Shown in pieces: positions 8,101 to 13,568 of a stretch of 15,634 nucleotides of DNA (its first letter is position 1; every line of letters begins with the position of its first letter). This stretch comes from UBA11606 sp964513285 (GTDB lineage Bacteria; Actinomycetota; Acidimicrobiia; Acidimicrobiales; Aldehydirespiratoraceae): assembly GCA_964513285.1 (NCBI GenBank), contig CAZEML010000095.1:1-15634 (forward strand), written 5' to 3'. The notes below the pieces were generated by a model. It worked only from the letters and a program-made list of their open reading frames with translations. It did no database searches and was not told the DNA's origin. Both the position numbers and the translations under genes were made by a program.

Positions 8101-8227
8101 GACGCCACGGCGAACCCTCGCCGGTGCGGGCGCCGTCGCTGTCGGGGTACGGCTCCAGGGGCGGGCGAGCCGGAAGCCGGTTGATCTCGGTCAGTTCAGG
8201 CTGGAGCAGAGCGGTGACGTCGAGCAC
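5153..8227 (-). CDS. lacZ: Glycoside hydrolase family 2 beta-galactosidase (LacZ type)
   Basis: Large cytoplasmic enzyme of 1024 residues that hydrolyses terminal beta-galactosides. The N-terminal sugar-binding domain (WRRSLDGEWRFQL, VPGCWTRQDTGDLPHYTN) is followed by immunoglobulin-like and TIM-barrel domains and a C-terminal small-chain domain. The acid/base is Glu462 in GWSLGNESGH and the nucleophile is Glu551 in LICEFSHAMGNSNGSLDEY. Length and both positions match E. coli LacZ closely, and no signal peptide is seen. The start is GTG at 8227: it lies seven bases after a TAATGA -10 box with no ribosome binding site, consistent with a leaderless transcript. The frame stays open to 8809, but that part lies antisense to the dehydrogenase gene and does not resemble LacZ. 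It is transcribed divergently from that gene and coupled to the nucleotidase. Natural substrate could be another beta-galactoside than lactose. Confidence 0.93.
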   Translation of the reverse strand: MLDVTALLQPELTEINRLPARPPLEPYPDSDGARTGEGSPWRRSLDGEWRFQLVDSPADAPARWMQPATTDGRWRTIEVPGCWTRQDTGDLPHYTNIVMPWADVDAPYSPPQNPTGLHRTTFRVPGAWRGRDVVLHLGGAESVAVVWCNGEFVGMGKDSRLPSEFDLTPHLQRGENLLAVMVIRYSDATWIEDQDHWWHAGLHRSVHLEARGRTRIDDLHVVADFDAPSGTGRLTVTGRARGVTGTESIRVWLENERGRKVGKVLTAAVAERGRGSQFEETLTAVTYPGPVASVEAEYSGVAPWTAETPNRYRVVTELVDGDGEVLEAHSTMTGFRRVELVDRRLRINGTAVKIIGANRHDHHPVTGKTVTVDEMREELVLMKQHNLNSVRTAHYPNDHRILELCDELGLYVIDEANMECHGREISLAHDPRYEQAILERTRRLVRRDRNFACVIGWSLGNESGHAPVHDAAAAWVKHTDPTRFVHHEGAERWRLSYGGVKDHELLRAPTRSERLSNDVVTTMYPSIRHVEMWAQWAERTGLDDRPMLICEFSHAMGNSNGSLDEYLDLFWREPAITGGYLWDWRDQGLAEHDADGRFYWAYGGHFGDEPNDANFCINGLVGPDLTPHPVMRQLAWSARPVVVEQVDGRKLRVRNRYAFSDLSHLQLRWTLETDGKRVGRGQLDVDVAPGRERNVTIPLPGKRSADGETHLLVEWVTRKASAWAPKGHVIAWDQFAMNDERMAPPRPRRTKPVEIELTDTGIDVVSVGGELVVDGDITASLWRAPTDNDGVSQGWMAEAKGVRIDWLRWGLDRLVVETDSIARRRRDGADLITVKRRLVGADASAVHQTKIRIENGVATFSEQIAVPAEWHDLPRVGVRFEVPGALDQLRWFGLGPDETYPDRRSAAVVGRWSTTVADQFHPYVVPQEHAAHVDTRWMSLIDDAGDGVTLAGEGPLIMTARADHDAALTAASTLAGLDPSTTTEVHIDTAVRGLGTAACGPDVLERFVVRPGRHRFGWTLSGAR

Positions 8228-8233
8228 CGAGAC

Positions 8234-8240
8234 ATCATTA
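8234..8240 (-). promoter_or_regulatory. -10 element of a leaderless lacZ promoter
   Basis: Minus strand TAATGAT, four of six matches to TATAAT in the first hexamer, ends seven bases before the GTG at 8227. This is the usual spacing from -10 to transcription start in leaderless actinobacterial genes. No convincing -35 was found 17-18 bases upstream. Confidence 0.5.
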
Positions 8241-8306
8241 CCGCTGCGGTTGACAGCTGAGAGGTCTGCCCGCGAAGTAGCCGGACCGCCGGTTTCCTGG
8301 CACGCT

Positions 8307-8316
8307 AACGATCGTT
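8307..8316. promoter_or_regulatory. Palindromic operator candidate between lacZ and the dehydrogenase gene
   Basis: AACGATCGTT is a perfect ten-base palindrome, lying 51 bases before the dehydrogenase start and 80 bases before lacZ. Short palindromes of this kind (AACG..CGTT) are typical of TetR-family operators controlling lipid and steroid catabolism in actinobacteria. No regulator gene is adjacent, so the cognate protein is unknown. Confidence 0.5.
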
Positions 8317-8366
8317 CACTTCGCCTCTCACTCAGAGGGCACGCACGACAACCCCGGGGAGGGGCA

Positions 8367-9296
8367 ATGGGCATTCTCGATGGCAAGGTCGCACTCGTCA
8401 CCGGCGCAGGCCGCGGCATCGGCCGCGAACACGCGCTGATGATGGCGTCCGAAGGCGCCAAGGTCGTCGTCAACGACCTCGGCGGTGACGCGAGCGGCGC
8501 CGGTGCCGACGCCACCCCCGCGCAGGAAGTCGTCGCCGAGATCGAGGCGATGGGCGGCGAAGCCGTTATCAACGGCGGCAACGTCGCCAAGTTCGACGAG
8601 GCCGGCGCCATGATCCAGCAGGCCGTCGACACGTTCGGCGACATCAACATCGTCGTCAACAACGCCGGCATCCTGCGCGACCGCATGCTGTTCTCGATGA
8701 GCGAGGACGACTGGGATGCCGTCATCGCCGTGCACCTCAAGGGCACCTTCGGTCCCAGCCACCACGCCGCCAAGTACTGGCGTGAGCAGGCCAAGGCCGG
8801 CAACGACATCTACGGCCGCATCATCAACACCGCGTCGCCGTCGGGCATCTACGGCAACGTGGGTCAGACGAACTACGGCGCGGCCAAGGCCGGCATCGCC
8901 TCGTTCTCCGTCATCGCCGCCCAGGAGCTCGTCAAGTACGGCGTGACCGTCAACTGCCTCGCGCCGACCGCGTGGTCTCGCATGACCGCCGACCTCATGG
9001 GTGGCGACGCCGCCCCCGAGGGCCTGCAGGAGCAGATCAGCCCGCGCTGGATCGCCGTCATCACCACCTGGCTCGCCTCGCCCGAGGCCCAGAACGTGAC
9101 CGGCCGCTGCTTCGACATCCGCGGCGACCAGCTCGGCATCGCCGAGGGCTGGCACCTCGGCCCGGTCGCGACCCAGACCGACGACCCCGGCGACCTCGGC
9201 CCGGTCGTCGCCGAGCTCATGAGCAAGGCTCGCCTCAACGCCTCGATGTCGGGCAAGGACCACGAGGGTCCCGGCTTCCCGACCCAGAGCATCTGA
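8367..9296 (+). CDS. Short-chain dehydrogenase/reductase, MFE-2 (hydroxyacyl-CoA dehydrogenase)-like
   Basis: NAD(P)-dependent oxidoreductase of 309 residues with a Rossmann fold. The nucleotide-binding motif TGAGRGIG is at 12-19, NNAG at 98-101, and the catalytic triad is Ser157 (NTASPSGIYG), Tyr170 and Lys174 (QTNYGAAKAG). The segments VHLKGTF and GIYGNVGQTNYGAAK, and the C-terminal extension beyond a typical 250-residue SDR, resemble the dehydrogenase domain of peroxisomal multifunctional enzyme 2 (HSD17B4). The likely substrate is therefore a 3-hydroxyacyl-CoA or a steroid-type alcohol; this is inferred. The start ATG has a strong GGGGAGGGG site two bases upstream. It stands alone on the plus strand with a terminator right after it, and may be controlled through the palindrome at 8307-8316. 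The hydratase partner domain of MFE-2 is not in the window. Confidence 0.9.
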   Translation: MGILDGKVALVTGAGRGIGREHALMMASEGAKVVVNDLGGDASGAGADATPAQEVVAEIEAMGGEAVINGGNVAKFDEAGAMIQQAVDTFGDINIVVNNAGILRDRMLFSMSEDDWDAVIAVHLKGTFGPSHHAAKYWREQAKAGNDIYGRIINTASPSGIYGNVGQTNYGAAKAGIASFSVIAAQELVKYGVTVNCLAPTAWSRMTADLMGGDAAPEGLQEQISPRWIAVITTWLASPEAQNVTGRCFDIRGDQLGIAEGWHLGPVATQTDDPGDLGPVVAELMSKARLNASMSGKDHEGPGFPTQSI

Positions 9297-9323
9297 CGTA
9301 GCCACTCGCTGCGAGTTCGACCG

Positions 9324-9345
9324 GCCCCGGGGTTCGCCCCGGGGC
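9324..9345 (+). terminator. Rho-independent-type terminator after the dehydrogenase gene
   Basis: GCCCCGGGG and CCCCGGGGC flank a TTCG loop, a perfect nine-pair GC stem starting 28 bases after the stop. It is followed by TTCGTCGTTCC, a weak T-rich tail as is common in actinobacteria. It isolates the gene from phzF. Confidence 0.75.
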
Positions 9346-9381
9346 TTCGTCGTTCCTAACGCAACCTTTTGATTGCGCGTG

Positions 9382-9387
9382 TAGGGT
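9382..9387 (+). promoter_or_regulatory. -10 candidate directly before the phzF-like gene
   Basis: TAGGGT ends six bases before the ATG at 9394, the arrangement of a leaderless promoter. The same bases include AGGG, seven bases from the start, which could instead act as a short ribosome binding site. No good -35 was found. Confidence 0.35.
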
Positions 9388-9393
9388 TCAGTC

Positions 9394-10227
9394 ATGCGTT
9401 CGTTCAAGCAGGTCGATGTGTTCACCGCGGTGCCGTACCGCGGCAATCCGCTCGCGGTCGTGATGGATGGCGACGGTCTCTCCACCGAGGAAATGCAGCG
9501 GTTCGCCAATTGGACGAACCTCAGCGAGACGACCTTCATCCTCCCGCCGACCGACCCCGGCGCCGACTACCGGGTACGGATCTTCACCACCGACGTCGAG
9601 CTGCCGTTCGCCGGCCACCCGACGATCGGCACCTGCCATGCATGGCTGGAGGCGGGAGGCACCCCCAAGAACGAGGGCGTCGTGGTTCAGGAGTGCGGCG
9701 CCGGTCTCATCACCCTCCGCAACACCGACCGTCTCGCCTTCGCCGCTCCCCCGCTCGATCGCAGCGGACCCGTCGATGACGCCGACCTCGACGACGTGTG
9801 CGCGGTGCTCGGCATCGAGCGCGGCGAGATCGTCGACGCCGCCTGGGCCGACAACGGACCCGGCTGGATCGCGGTCCAGCTCGCCGATGCCGATGCCGTC
9901 CTCGCGCTCGACCCGCAGATGACCGCCCGGCCGACCTACAAGATCGGTGTGGTGGGCGCGCACCCCAACGGCCACGAAGCGGCGATCGAGGTGCGGGCGC
10001 TGTTCAAGATGGGCATCAGCCCCGGCGCTGAGGATCCCGTCACCGGCAGTCTCAACGCCGCGCTCGCGCAGTGGCTCCTCGCCAATGGCACGCTGACATC
10101 GCCCTACGTCGCGATCCAGGGCACCGCGATCGGCCGGAGCGGCCGGGTCTTCGTCGAGGAAGCCGACGAGGAGATCTGGATCGGCGGCGACGCCGTCACC
10201 TGCATCGACGGCGCGGTCGAGCTGTGA
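9394..10227 (+). CDS. PhzF-family isomerase/epimerase-like protein
   Basis: Cytoplasmic protein of 277 residues with the duplicated diaminopimelate-epimerase-like fold of the PhzF family. The N-terminus SFKQVDVFTAVPYRGNPLAVV, the catalytic glutamate Glu45 in NLSETTF (the same number as in Pseudomonas PhzF), the block FTTDVELPFAGHPTIGT and the C-terminal EDPVTGSLNAALAQWL are all typical. True PhzF isomerises a dihydro-hydroxyanthranilate in phenazine synthesis, but most family members have unknown substrates, and no phenazine genes are present. The gene overlaps the following luciferase-like gene by GTGA, so the two products are made together and may act on related compounds. The length is typical and nothing is missing. 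Confidence 0.9.
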   Translation: MRSFKQVDVFTAVPYRGNPLAVVMDGDGLSTEEMQRFANWTNLSETTFILPPTDPGADYRVRIFTTDVELPFAGHPTIGTCHAWLEAGGTPKNEGVVVQECGAGLITLRNTDRLAFAAPPLDRSGPVDDADLDDVCAVLGIERGEIVDAAWADNGPGWIAVQLADADAVLALDPQMTARPTYKIGVVGAHPNGHEAAIEVRALFKMGISPGAEDPVTGSLNAALAQWLLANGTLTSPYVAIQGTAIGRSGRVFVEEADEEIWIGGDAVTCIDGAVEL

Positions 10228-11138
10228 CGAACCGCCCGTATCGCTTCGGTTTCCAAGAGACGGCGTCCGCGGACCCCGACGGCATCCGGGCCAACGCTCA
10301 GGCGGCCGAAGCCGCCGGCTTCGACGAGTACTGGTCGTCGGACCACATCGGCGCGGCCGACCCGTTCCTGCCGCTGCAGTTCGCGGCCGACGCCACGACC
10401 ACGCTTCGGGTCGGGCCCCTGACCCTCAACAACGAGTTCCACCACCCGGTGATGGTCGCCCGCTCTGCGGCGACCCTCGATCGCCTGAGCGGCGGACGAG
10501 CCGTGCTCGGGCTCGGCACCGGCTACGCCCAAGACGAGCACGACGCCGCGGCGATCACCCTCCGGCCGCCCGGTGAACGCGTGACCCGCTTCGGCGAGAC
10601 GTTGCAGGTCGTCCGCAGCCTGCTCGACGCCGGCAGTTGCGAGTTCGACGGTCAGCACCACCACATCGCGCTCGACGATCTCGGCATCCGGCCGGTCCAG
10701 TCCCGACTTCCGATCCTCGTCGGCGGCAACGGGCAACGGGTCGTTCGCCTCGCCGCTCGCCACGCCGACATCTTCCAGTACACCGGCCTGACGTTCCGGC
10801 CCGACGGCCCCGACATCAGCGGCATGGTCATGTCCGAGCTCGTCAAACGACGCGACTGGCTGGTCGACGCAGCCGGCGACCGGATCGACGCCATCGAGCG
10901 CTCAGCCCTCGTGCAGCGCCTCGAGGTCGCCGACGACGTCTCCGCGGTTCGAGCCGAGGTGGCCGAACGGTGGGGCATGGAACCGGAGCTCCTCGACGAG
11001 TGTCCGTTCGCCCTGCTCGGCTCGGTCGACCAGATCGTCGAGAAGATCGAAGGTCTACGGGACCGTCTCGGCATCACCCACTACGTCGTGCGTGACACCG
11101 AGACCTTCGCCCCGATCATCGCTGCGCTCCGTCGCTGA
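10224..11138 (+). CDS. Luciferase-like monooxygenase, probable F420-dependent oxidoreductase
   Basis: TIM-barrel flavin- or F420-dependent oxidoreductase of 304 residues in the bacterial luciferase-like family. The N-terminus PYRFGFQETASADPDGIRAN and the strand-helix segments AAEAAGFDEYWSSDHIG, LRVGPLTLNNEFHHPVMVAR and RLSGGRAVLGLGTGY (88-101) are diagnostic; the pattern recalls the actinobacterial MSMEG_2516-like subgroup. The start is GTG at 10224, chosen because it makes a GTGA overlap with phzF and because family similarity begins right there. The frame is open upstream to 10071, but that part is arginine-rich shadow of phzF. Cofactor F420 is likely on taxonomic grounds but is not provable here, since FMN is used by relatives. 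Substrate unknown. Confidence 0.9.
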   Translation: MTNRPYRFGFQETASADPDGIRANAQAAEAAGFDEYWSSDHIGAADPFLPLQFAADATTTLRVGPLTLNNEFHHPVMVARSAATLDRLSGGRAVLGLGTGYAQDEHDAAAITLRPPGERVTRFGETLQVVRSLLDAGSCEFDGQHHHIALDDLGIRPVQSRLPILVGGNGQRVVRLAARHADIFQYTGLTFRPDGPDISGMVMSELVKRRDWLVDAAGDRIDAIERSALVQRLEVADDVSAVRAEVAERWGMEPELLDECPFALLGSVDQIVEKIEGLRDRLGITHYVVRDTETFAPIIAALRR

Positions 11139-11155
11139 CGGCTCGAGCGAGGCCG
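11139..11155. terminator. Compact hairpin in the convergent gap (possible bidirectional terminator)
   Basis: The 18 bases between the convergent stops at 11138 and 11157 hold CGG..CCG and CTC..GAG arms with one bulged G and a four-base loop. There is no T-run on either side. It may end or slow both transcripts, but the stem is short. Confidence 0.3.
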
Positions 11156-11156
11156 G

Positions 11157-11789
11157 TCAGTCGTAGCTGACCTGGCAGAAGCCGTGGTTGCAGTAGCCCA
11201 TCGGGTTCCGGTGGAGGTACTGCTGGTGGTACTCCTCGGCGAAGTAGAAGGTCGGCGCGTCGACCACCGTCGTGGCGATCTCACCGAAACCGGAACTGCT
11301 CAGCTTGTCCTGGTACTTGGCCTGGCTGGCCGCGGCGGCCTCGCGCTGCTCCTCGGAGTAGACGTAGATCTCGCTGCGGTACTGGGTGCCGATGTCGTTG
11401 CCTTGGCGCATGAACTGGGTCGGGTCGTGGACCTCCCAGAACACCTTGAGCAGGTCGTCGTAGGAGACGACCGCGGGGTCATAGACGACGCGCACGACCT
11501 CGTTGTGGCCGGTCTTGCCGCTGCACACCTCTTCGTAGAGGGGGTTGGGGGTGTAGCCGCCGGCGTACCCGACCGCCGTCGTGTACACGCCCTCGAGCTG
11601 CCAGTAGAACCGCTCGGCGCCCCAGAAACAGCCGAGGCCGAACATGGCGACCTCGTGGCCGTCGGGCACCGGCCCATCGAGCGGGGTTCCGAGCACGAGA
11701 TGCTCGGGCTGGACGGGGAGCGCTTCGGGGCGGCCGGGCAGCGCTTGATCGGGCTCCGGCATGGTCTGCTTGTCACGGCCGAACAACAT
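11157..11789 (-). CDS. msrA: Peptide-methionine (S)-S-oxide reductase MsrA
   Basis: Cytoplasmic repair enzyme of 210 residues that reduces methionine-S-sulfoxide in oxidised proteins. The catalytic Cys54 is in FGLGCFWGAERF, and downstream come GYAGGYTPNPLYEEVCSGKTGHNEVV and FWEVHDPTQ. The C-terminal GYCNHGFCQ holds two further cysteines that would act as resolving and recycling residues in a thioredoxin-dependent cycle. The long N-terminal extension gives the E. coli-like length and Cys position. The start is ATG at 11789, with AAGGAGGC six bases upstream; in-frame sequence continues to 11978 but has no good start signal. It is a single-gene unit, convergent with the luciferase-like gene, with a SigR/SigH-like promoter match upstream. 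No msrB is adjacent. Confidence 0.96.
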   Translation of the reverse strand: MLFGRDKQTMPEPDQALPGRPEALPVQPEHLVLGTPLDGPVPDGHEVAMFGLGCFWGAERFYWQLEGVYTTAVGYAGGYTPNPLYEEVCSGKTGHNEVVRVVYDPAVVSYDDLLKVFWEVHDPTQFMRQGNDIGTQYRSEIYVYSEEQREAAAASQAKYQDKLSSSGFGEIATTVVDAPTFYFAEEYHQQYLHRNPMGYCNHGFCQVSYD

Positions 11790-11835
11790 GAGTGCCTCCT
11801 TCGGCGGGGGATGTCTGTGACTGTACGTATCCAGA

Positions 11836-11862
11836 AACGCTGTGAGAAGCCGTTCCGTTCCC
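11836..11862 (-). promoter_or_regulatory. SigR/SigH-type promoter candidate for msrA
   Basis: Minus strand GGGAAC (11862-11857), an 18-base spacer, then GTT (11838-11836). This agrees with the GGAAT/C-N18-GTT promoter of the oxidative-stress sigma factors SigR of Streptomyces and SigH of mycobacteria, whose regulons include methionine sulfoxide reductases. The predicted transcription start near 11829 leaves a leader of about 40 bases containing the msrA ribosome binding site. Confidence 0.6.
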
Positions 11863-11905
11863 ATCTGGCGCGCAGGACCGTCGGTCTCCTTTCTGACCAC
11901 CGCCC

Positions 11906-11935
11906 GTGACAGAGGGGTGGTGCAGCCACTACTCT
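11906..11935 (+). promoter_or_regulatory. Housekeeping-type promoter for the LAxTG protein gene
   Basis: GTGACA (11906-11911, five of six to TTGACA), an 18-base spacer, and TACTCT (11930-11935). The predicted start near 11942 leaves about 30 bases to the ATG, with GGAGGG at 11958-11963 as ribosome binding site. It lies in the 182-base divergent gap shared with msrA. Confidence 0.5.
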
Positions 11936-11971
11936 GCGTGACATCGGGTGGCGACCCGGAGGGAACAGGCG

Positions 11972-12457
11972 ATGTCACGAGCGGTGAGCAACCTGGTGAT
12001 CGTTTTGGCGATGGCGACGATCGTCACCGCCATCCTCGCGTTGTCCTCCAACACCGCTCGGGTCGAAGATCCGGCCGGCGGACAATCCGGAGACTCGACG
12101 CCAACCGCCGCCGAGACGGCGACCGGGATCGACCCGGCCGAGACGTTCGGTGGTCGAACCGCCGATGCACTCAAGGACACCACCGAGGCGAGCGACGAGA
12201 CGCCGGAAACGCCCGCGTACCTCGATCCCGAACCGATCGACGGCACTGCGGACGGTCGCACCACGCTCGAGGACGACGCCGCCGTACTCGGCGTCACGGT
12301 GGCGCAAGGCAGTTCCTCGGCCGAGCAGTTGGCCGACACCGGCCCGATCGAGATCGGTCAATGGCTGGTGATCGCCACCAGCATCATGGCCGTCGGCGGC
12401 CTGGCCCGAAACGCCGGCCGGGACCACGCCGAAGGTCTGCTCACCGTCCTTCCCTGA
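11972..12457 (+). CDS. Small putative cell-surface protein with an LAxTG sortase-like tail
   Basis: I do not recognise this 161-residue protein as a named family, but its layout is telling. A signal-anchor or signal peptide spans residues 1-25 (hydrophobic VIVLAMATIVTAILAL at 9-24). Residues 28-118 are Thr-, Asp-, Glu- and Ala-rich and probably disordered. LADTG follows at 120-124, then a hydrophobic segment WLVIATSIMAVGGLA at 131-145 and a tail with Arg146 and Arg150. LAxTG plus hydrophobic segment plus positive tail is the sorting signal read by class E sortases of high-GC actinobacteria. The tail is a little longer than usual, so a plain two-helix membrane protein is the alternative. The start is ATG 11972, eight bases after GGAGGG; an in-frame GTG at 11948 lacks a comparable site. 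There are no cysteines. No sortase gene is in the window. Confidence 0.7.
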   Translation: MSRAVSNLVIVLAMATIVTAILALSSNTARVEDPAGGQSGDSTPTAAETATGIDPAETFGGRTADALKDTTEASDETPETPAYLDPEPIDGTADGRTTLEDDAAVLGVTVAQGSSSAEQLADTGPIEIGQWLVIATSIMAVGGLARNAGRDHAEGLLTVLP

Positions 12458-12467
12458 CGGATCGACA

Positions 12468-12495
12468 CCACCCGGGCCTCCCCTGCGCCGGGTGG
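12468..12495 (+). terminator. Terminator-like hairpin after the LAxTG protein gene
   Basis: CCACCCGG and CCGGGTGG form a perfect eight-pair stem around a 12-base loop, starting 11 bases after the stop and followed by ATTTCGCG. The T-run is poor, but the position between two transcription units fits termination. Confidence 0.5.
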
Positions 12496-12527
12496 ATTTC
12501 GCGCGTCCGAACACCGTTTCGCACTCC

Positions 12528-12560
12528 ATAGAGGTATCTCTATATAAAGATCTCTTGATA
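12528..12560. promoter_or_regulatory. Overlapping AT-rich inverted repeats, candidate operator of the ArsR-methyltransferase gene
   Basis: Inverted repeat 1 is ATAGAG-GTAT-CTCTAT (12528-12543, perfect). Inverted repeat 2 is TATAAAGA-TC-TCTTGATA (12543-12560, seven of eight pairs). They share one base, form a conspicuous AT-rich island in GC-rich DNA, and lie 18-51 bases before the ATG. TATATA at 12541-12546 could itself be a -10 element (with TTCGCA at 12518-12523, 17 bases away, as a weak -35), so binding would block transcription. Autoregulation by the ArsR product is inferred. Confidence 0.65.
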
Positions 12561-12566
12561 CTTGCC

Positions 12567-12572
12567 GATACT
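12567..12572 (+). promoter_or_regulatory. -10 candidate for a leaderless ArsR-methyltransferase transcript
   Basis: GATACT, five of six to TATACT, ends six bases before the ATG at 12579, and there is no ribosome binding site in front of that ATG. The competing promoter uses TATATA at 12541. Either way the inverted repeats at 12528-12560 overlap the polymerase site. Confidence 0.4.
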
Positions 12573-12578
12573 CCTGGC

Positions 12579-13568
12579 ATGGTGGACGCCATGGACGACC
12601 TTCTCGCCGAGCTCCGAGCCGCCGGTGAACCGACGCGACTTCGGATCCTGCTCGCCCTGCGCGAGACCGAACTCAACGTCGGCGAACTCTGCAGCGTGCT
12701 CGACCAGAGCCAGCCGCGGGTCAGCCGCCACCTCAAGCTCCTGCTCGAAGCCGGCCTCGTCACCCGAGCGACCGAAGGCACCAGCGCCTACTTCCGTCTC
12801 ACCGACGATCCGCCCACCCGGGCCTTGATCGACGCTCTGTTCGCCCGCGCCGACGCCGACCCCTCGGCCATCGCCGCCGACCGGGCGGCGATCGACCAGA
12901 TCCGAGCCCGGCGCGAAGACGCCGCCCGTCACTACTTCGACGAGATCGCCGCCGACTGGGATCGCATCCGGCCGATGCACGTCGCCGACGAAGACGTCGA
13001 GGCTGCGCTCCTCTCCGAGATCGCCGACCGTGACGTCCAACTGCTCGTCGACATCGGCACCGGAACCGGGCGGATGCTCGAACTCCTCGCCCCTCAGGTC
13101 GACCGCGCCGTCGGCATCGACACGAGCATCTCGATGCTGCGAGGGGCGCGAGCCCATCTCGACGGTCCCGGCTTCGAGCACTGCACCGTCCGCCTCGGCG
13201 ACGCCACCGCGCTCGATCTCCCGGCCGCGACCGCCGACCTGGTCGTGCTCCATCACGTCCTCCACTTCGTCGAGGATCCCGAGGCCGTCCTGCGCGAAGC
13301 CGCCCGGATCACGAGCGCCGACGGCGAGATCCTCATCGTCGACTTCGCCCGCCATCAGGTCGAAGCACTGCGGACCGACTTCGCTCACCGACATCTCGGC
13401 TTCGACGACGAGCACATGCTCGACCTCGCGCACGGAGCCGGACTCTCCGTCCGCGCCGCCGACGTCTTCACCCCCACCCACACCGACGGGCCAGCCCTGC
13501 CAGTACATCTCTGGTGCGCGACCCCGCTCGCCACCAACCAACCGACCCCCATCGGGAGCCTCACATGA
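12579..13568 (+). CDS. ArsR-family transcriptional regulator fused to a SAM-dependent methyltransferase domain
   Basis: Two-domain protein of 329 residues. Residues about 4-78 form an ArsR-type winged helix (AAGEPTRLRILLALRETELNVGELCSVL, recognition helix SQPRVSRHLKLLLEAGLV, wing TEGTSAYFRL). There is only a single Cys38 where metal-sensing members have CxC, so metal sensing is unlikely. Residues about 115-300 are a class I methyltransferase: motif I VDIGTGTGR (157-165), motif II region VGIDTSISML with acidic Asp181, and motif IV-like ADLVVLHHVLHFVEDP. ArsR proteins with this fused domain are known from methionine-cycle control (SahR/SamR-like), where SAM or SAH is thought to be the signal. 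Here the gene overlaps metF by ATGA, which strongly supports that role. The start is ATG 12579; the frame is open from 12492 but that would translate the operator. Enzymatic activity of the second domain is unknown. Confidence 0.9.
   Translation: MVDAMDDLLAELRAAGEPTRLRILLALRETELNVGELCSVLDQSQPRVSRHLKLLLEAGLVTRATEGTSAYFRLTDDPPTRALIDALFARADADPSAIAADRAAIDQIRARREDAARHYFDEIAADWDRIRPMHVADEDVEAALLSEIADRDVQLLVDIGTGTGRMLELLAPQVDRAVGIDTSISMLRGARAHLDGPGFEHCTVRLGDATALDLPAATADLVVLHHVLHFVEDPEAVLREAARITSADGEILIVDFARHQVEALRTDFAHRHLGFDDEHMLDLAHGAGLSVRAADVFTPTHTDGPALPVHLWCATPLATNQPTPIGSLT

Noticed and set aside
8250..8255. TTGACA on the plus strand as -35 of the dehydrogenase gene
   Set aside because: No -10-like hexamer lies 16-19 bases downstream; the best candidates there are CGAAGT and AAGTAG.
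5186..8260. Open reading frame of 1024 codons on the plus strand
   Set aside because: It is antisense to the whole beta-galactosidase gene, has no recognisable motif and has the valine/aspartate/arginine-rich look of a GC-bias shadow. The minus-strand frame carries intact catalytic motifs.
8228..8809. N-terminal extension of the beta-galactosidase frame up to 8809
   Set aside because: It is antisense to the short-chain dehydrogenase gene, shows no LacZ similarity and crosses the divergent promoter region.
12492..12578. Earlier start for the ArsR-methyltransferase gene
   Set aside because: It would translate the inverted repeats and the -10 candidates, has no ribosome binding site, and precedes the usual ArsR N-terminus.
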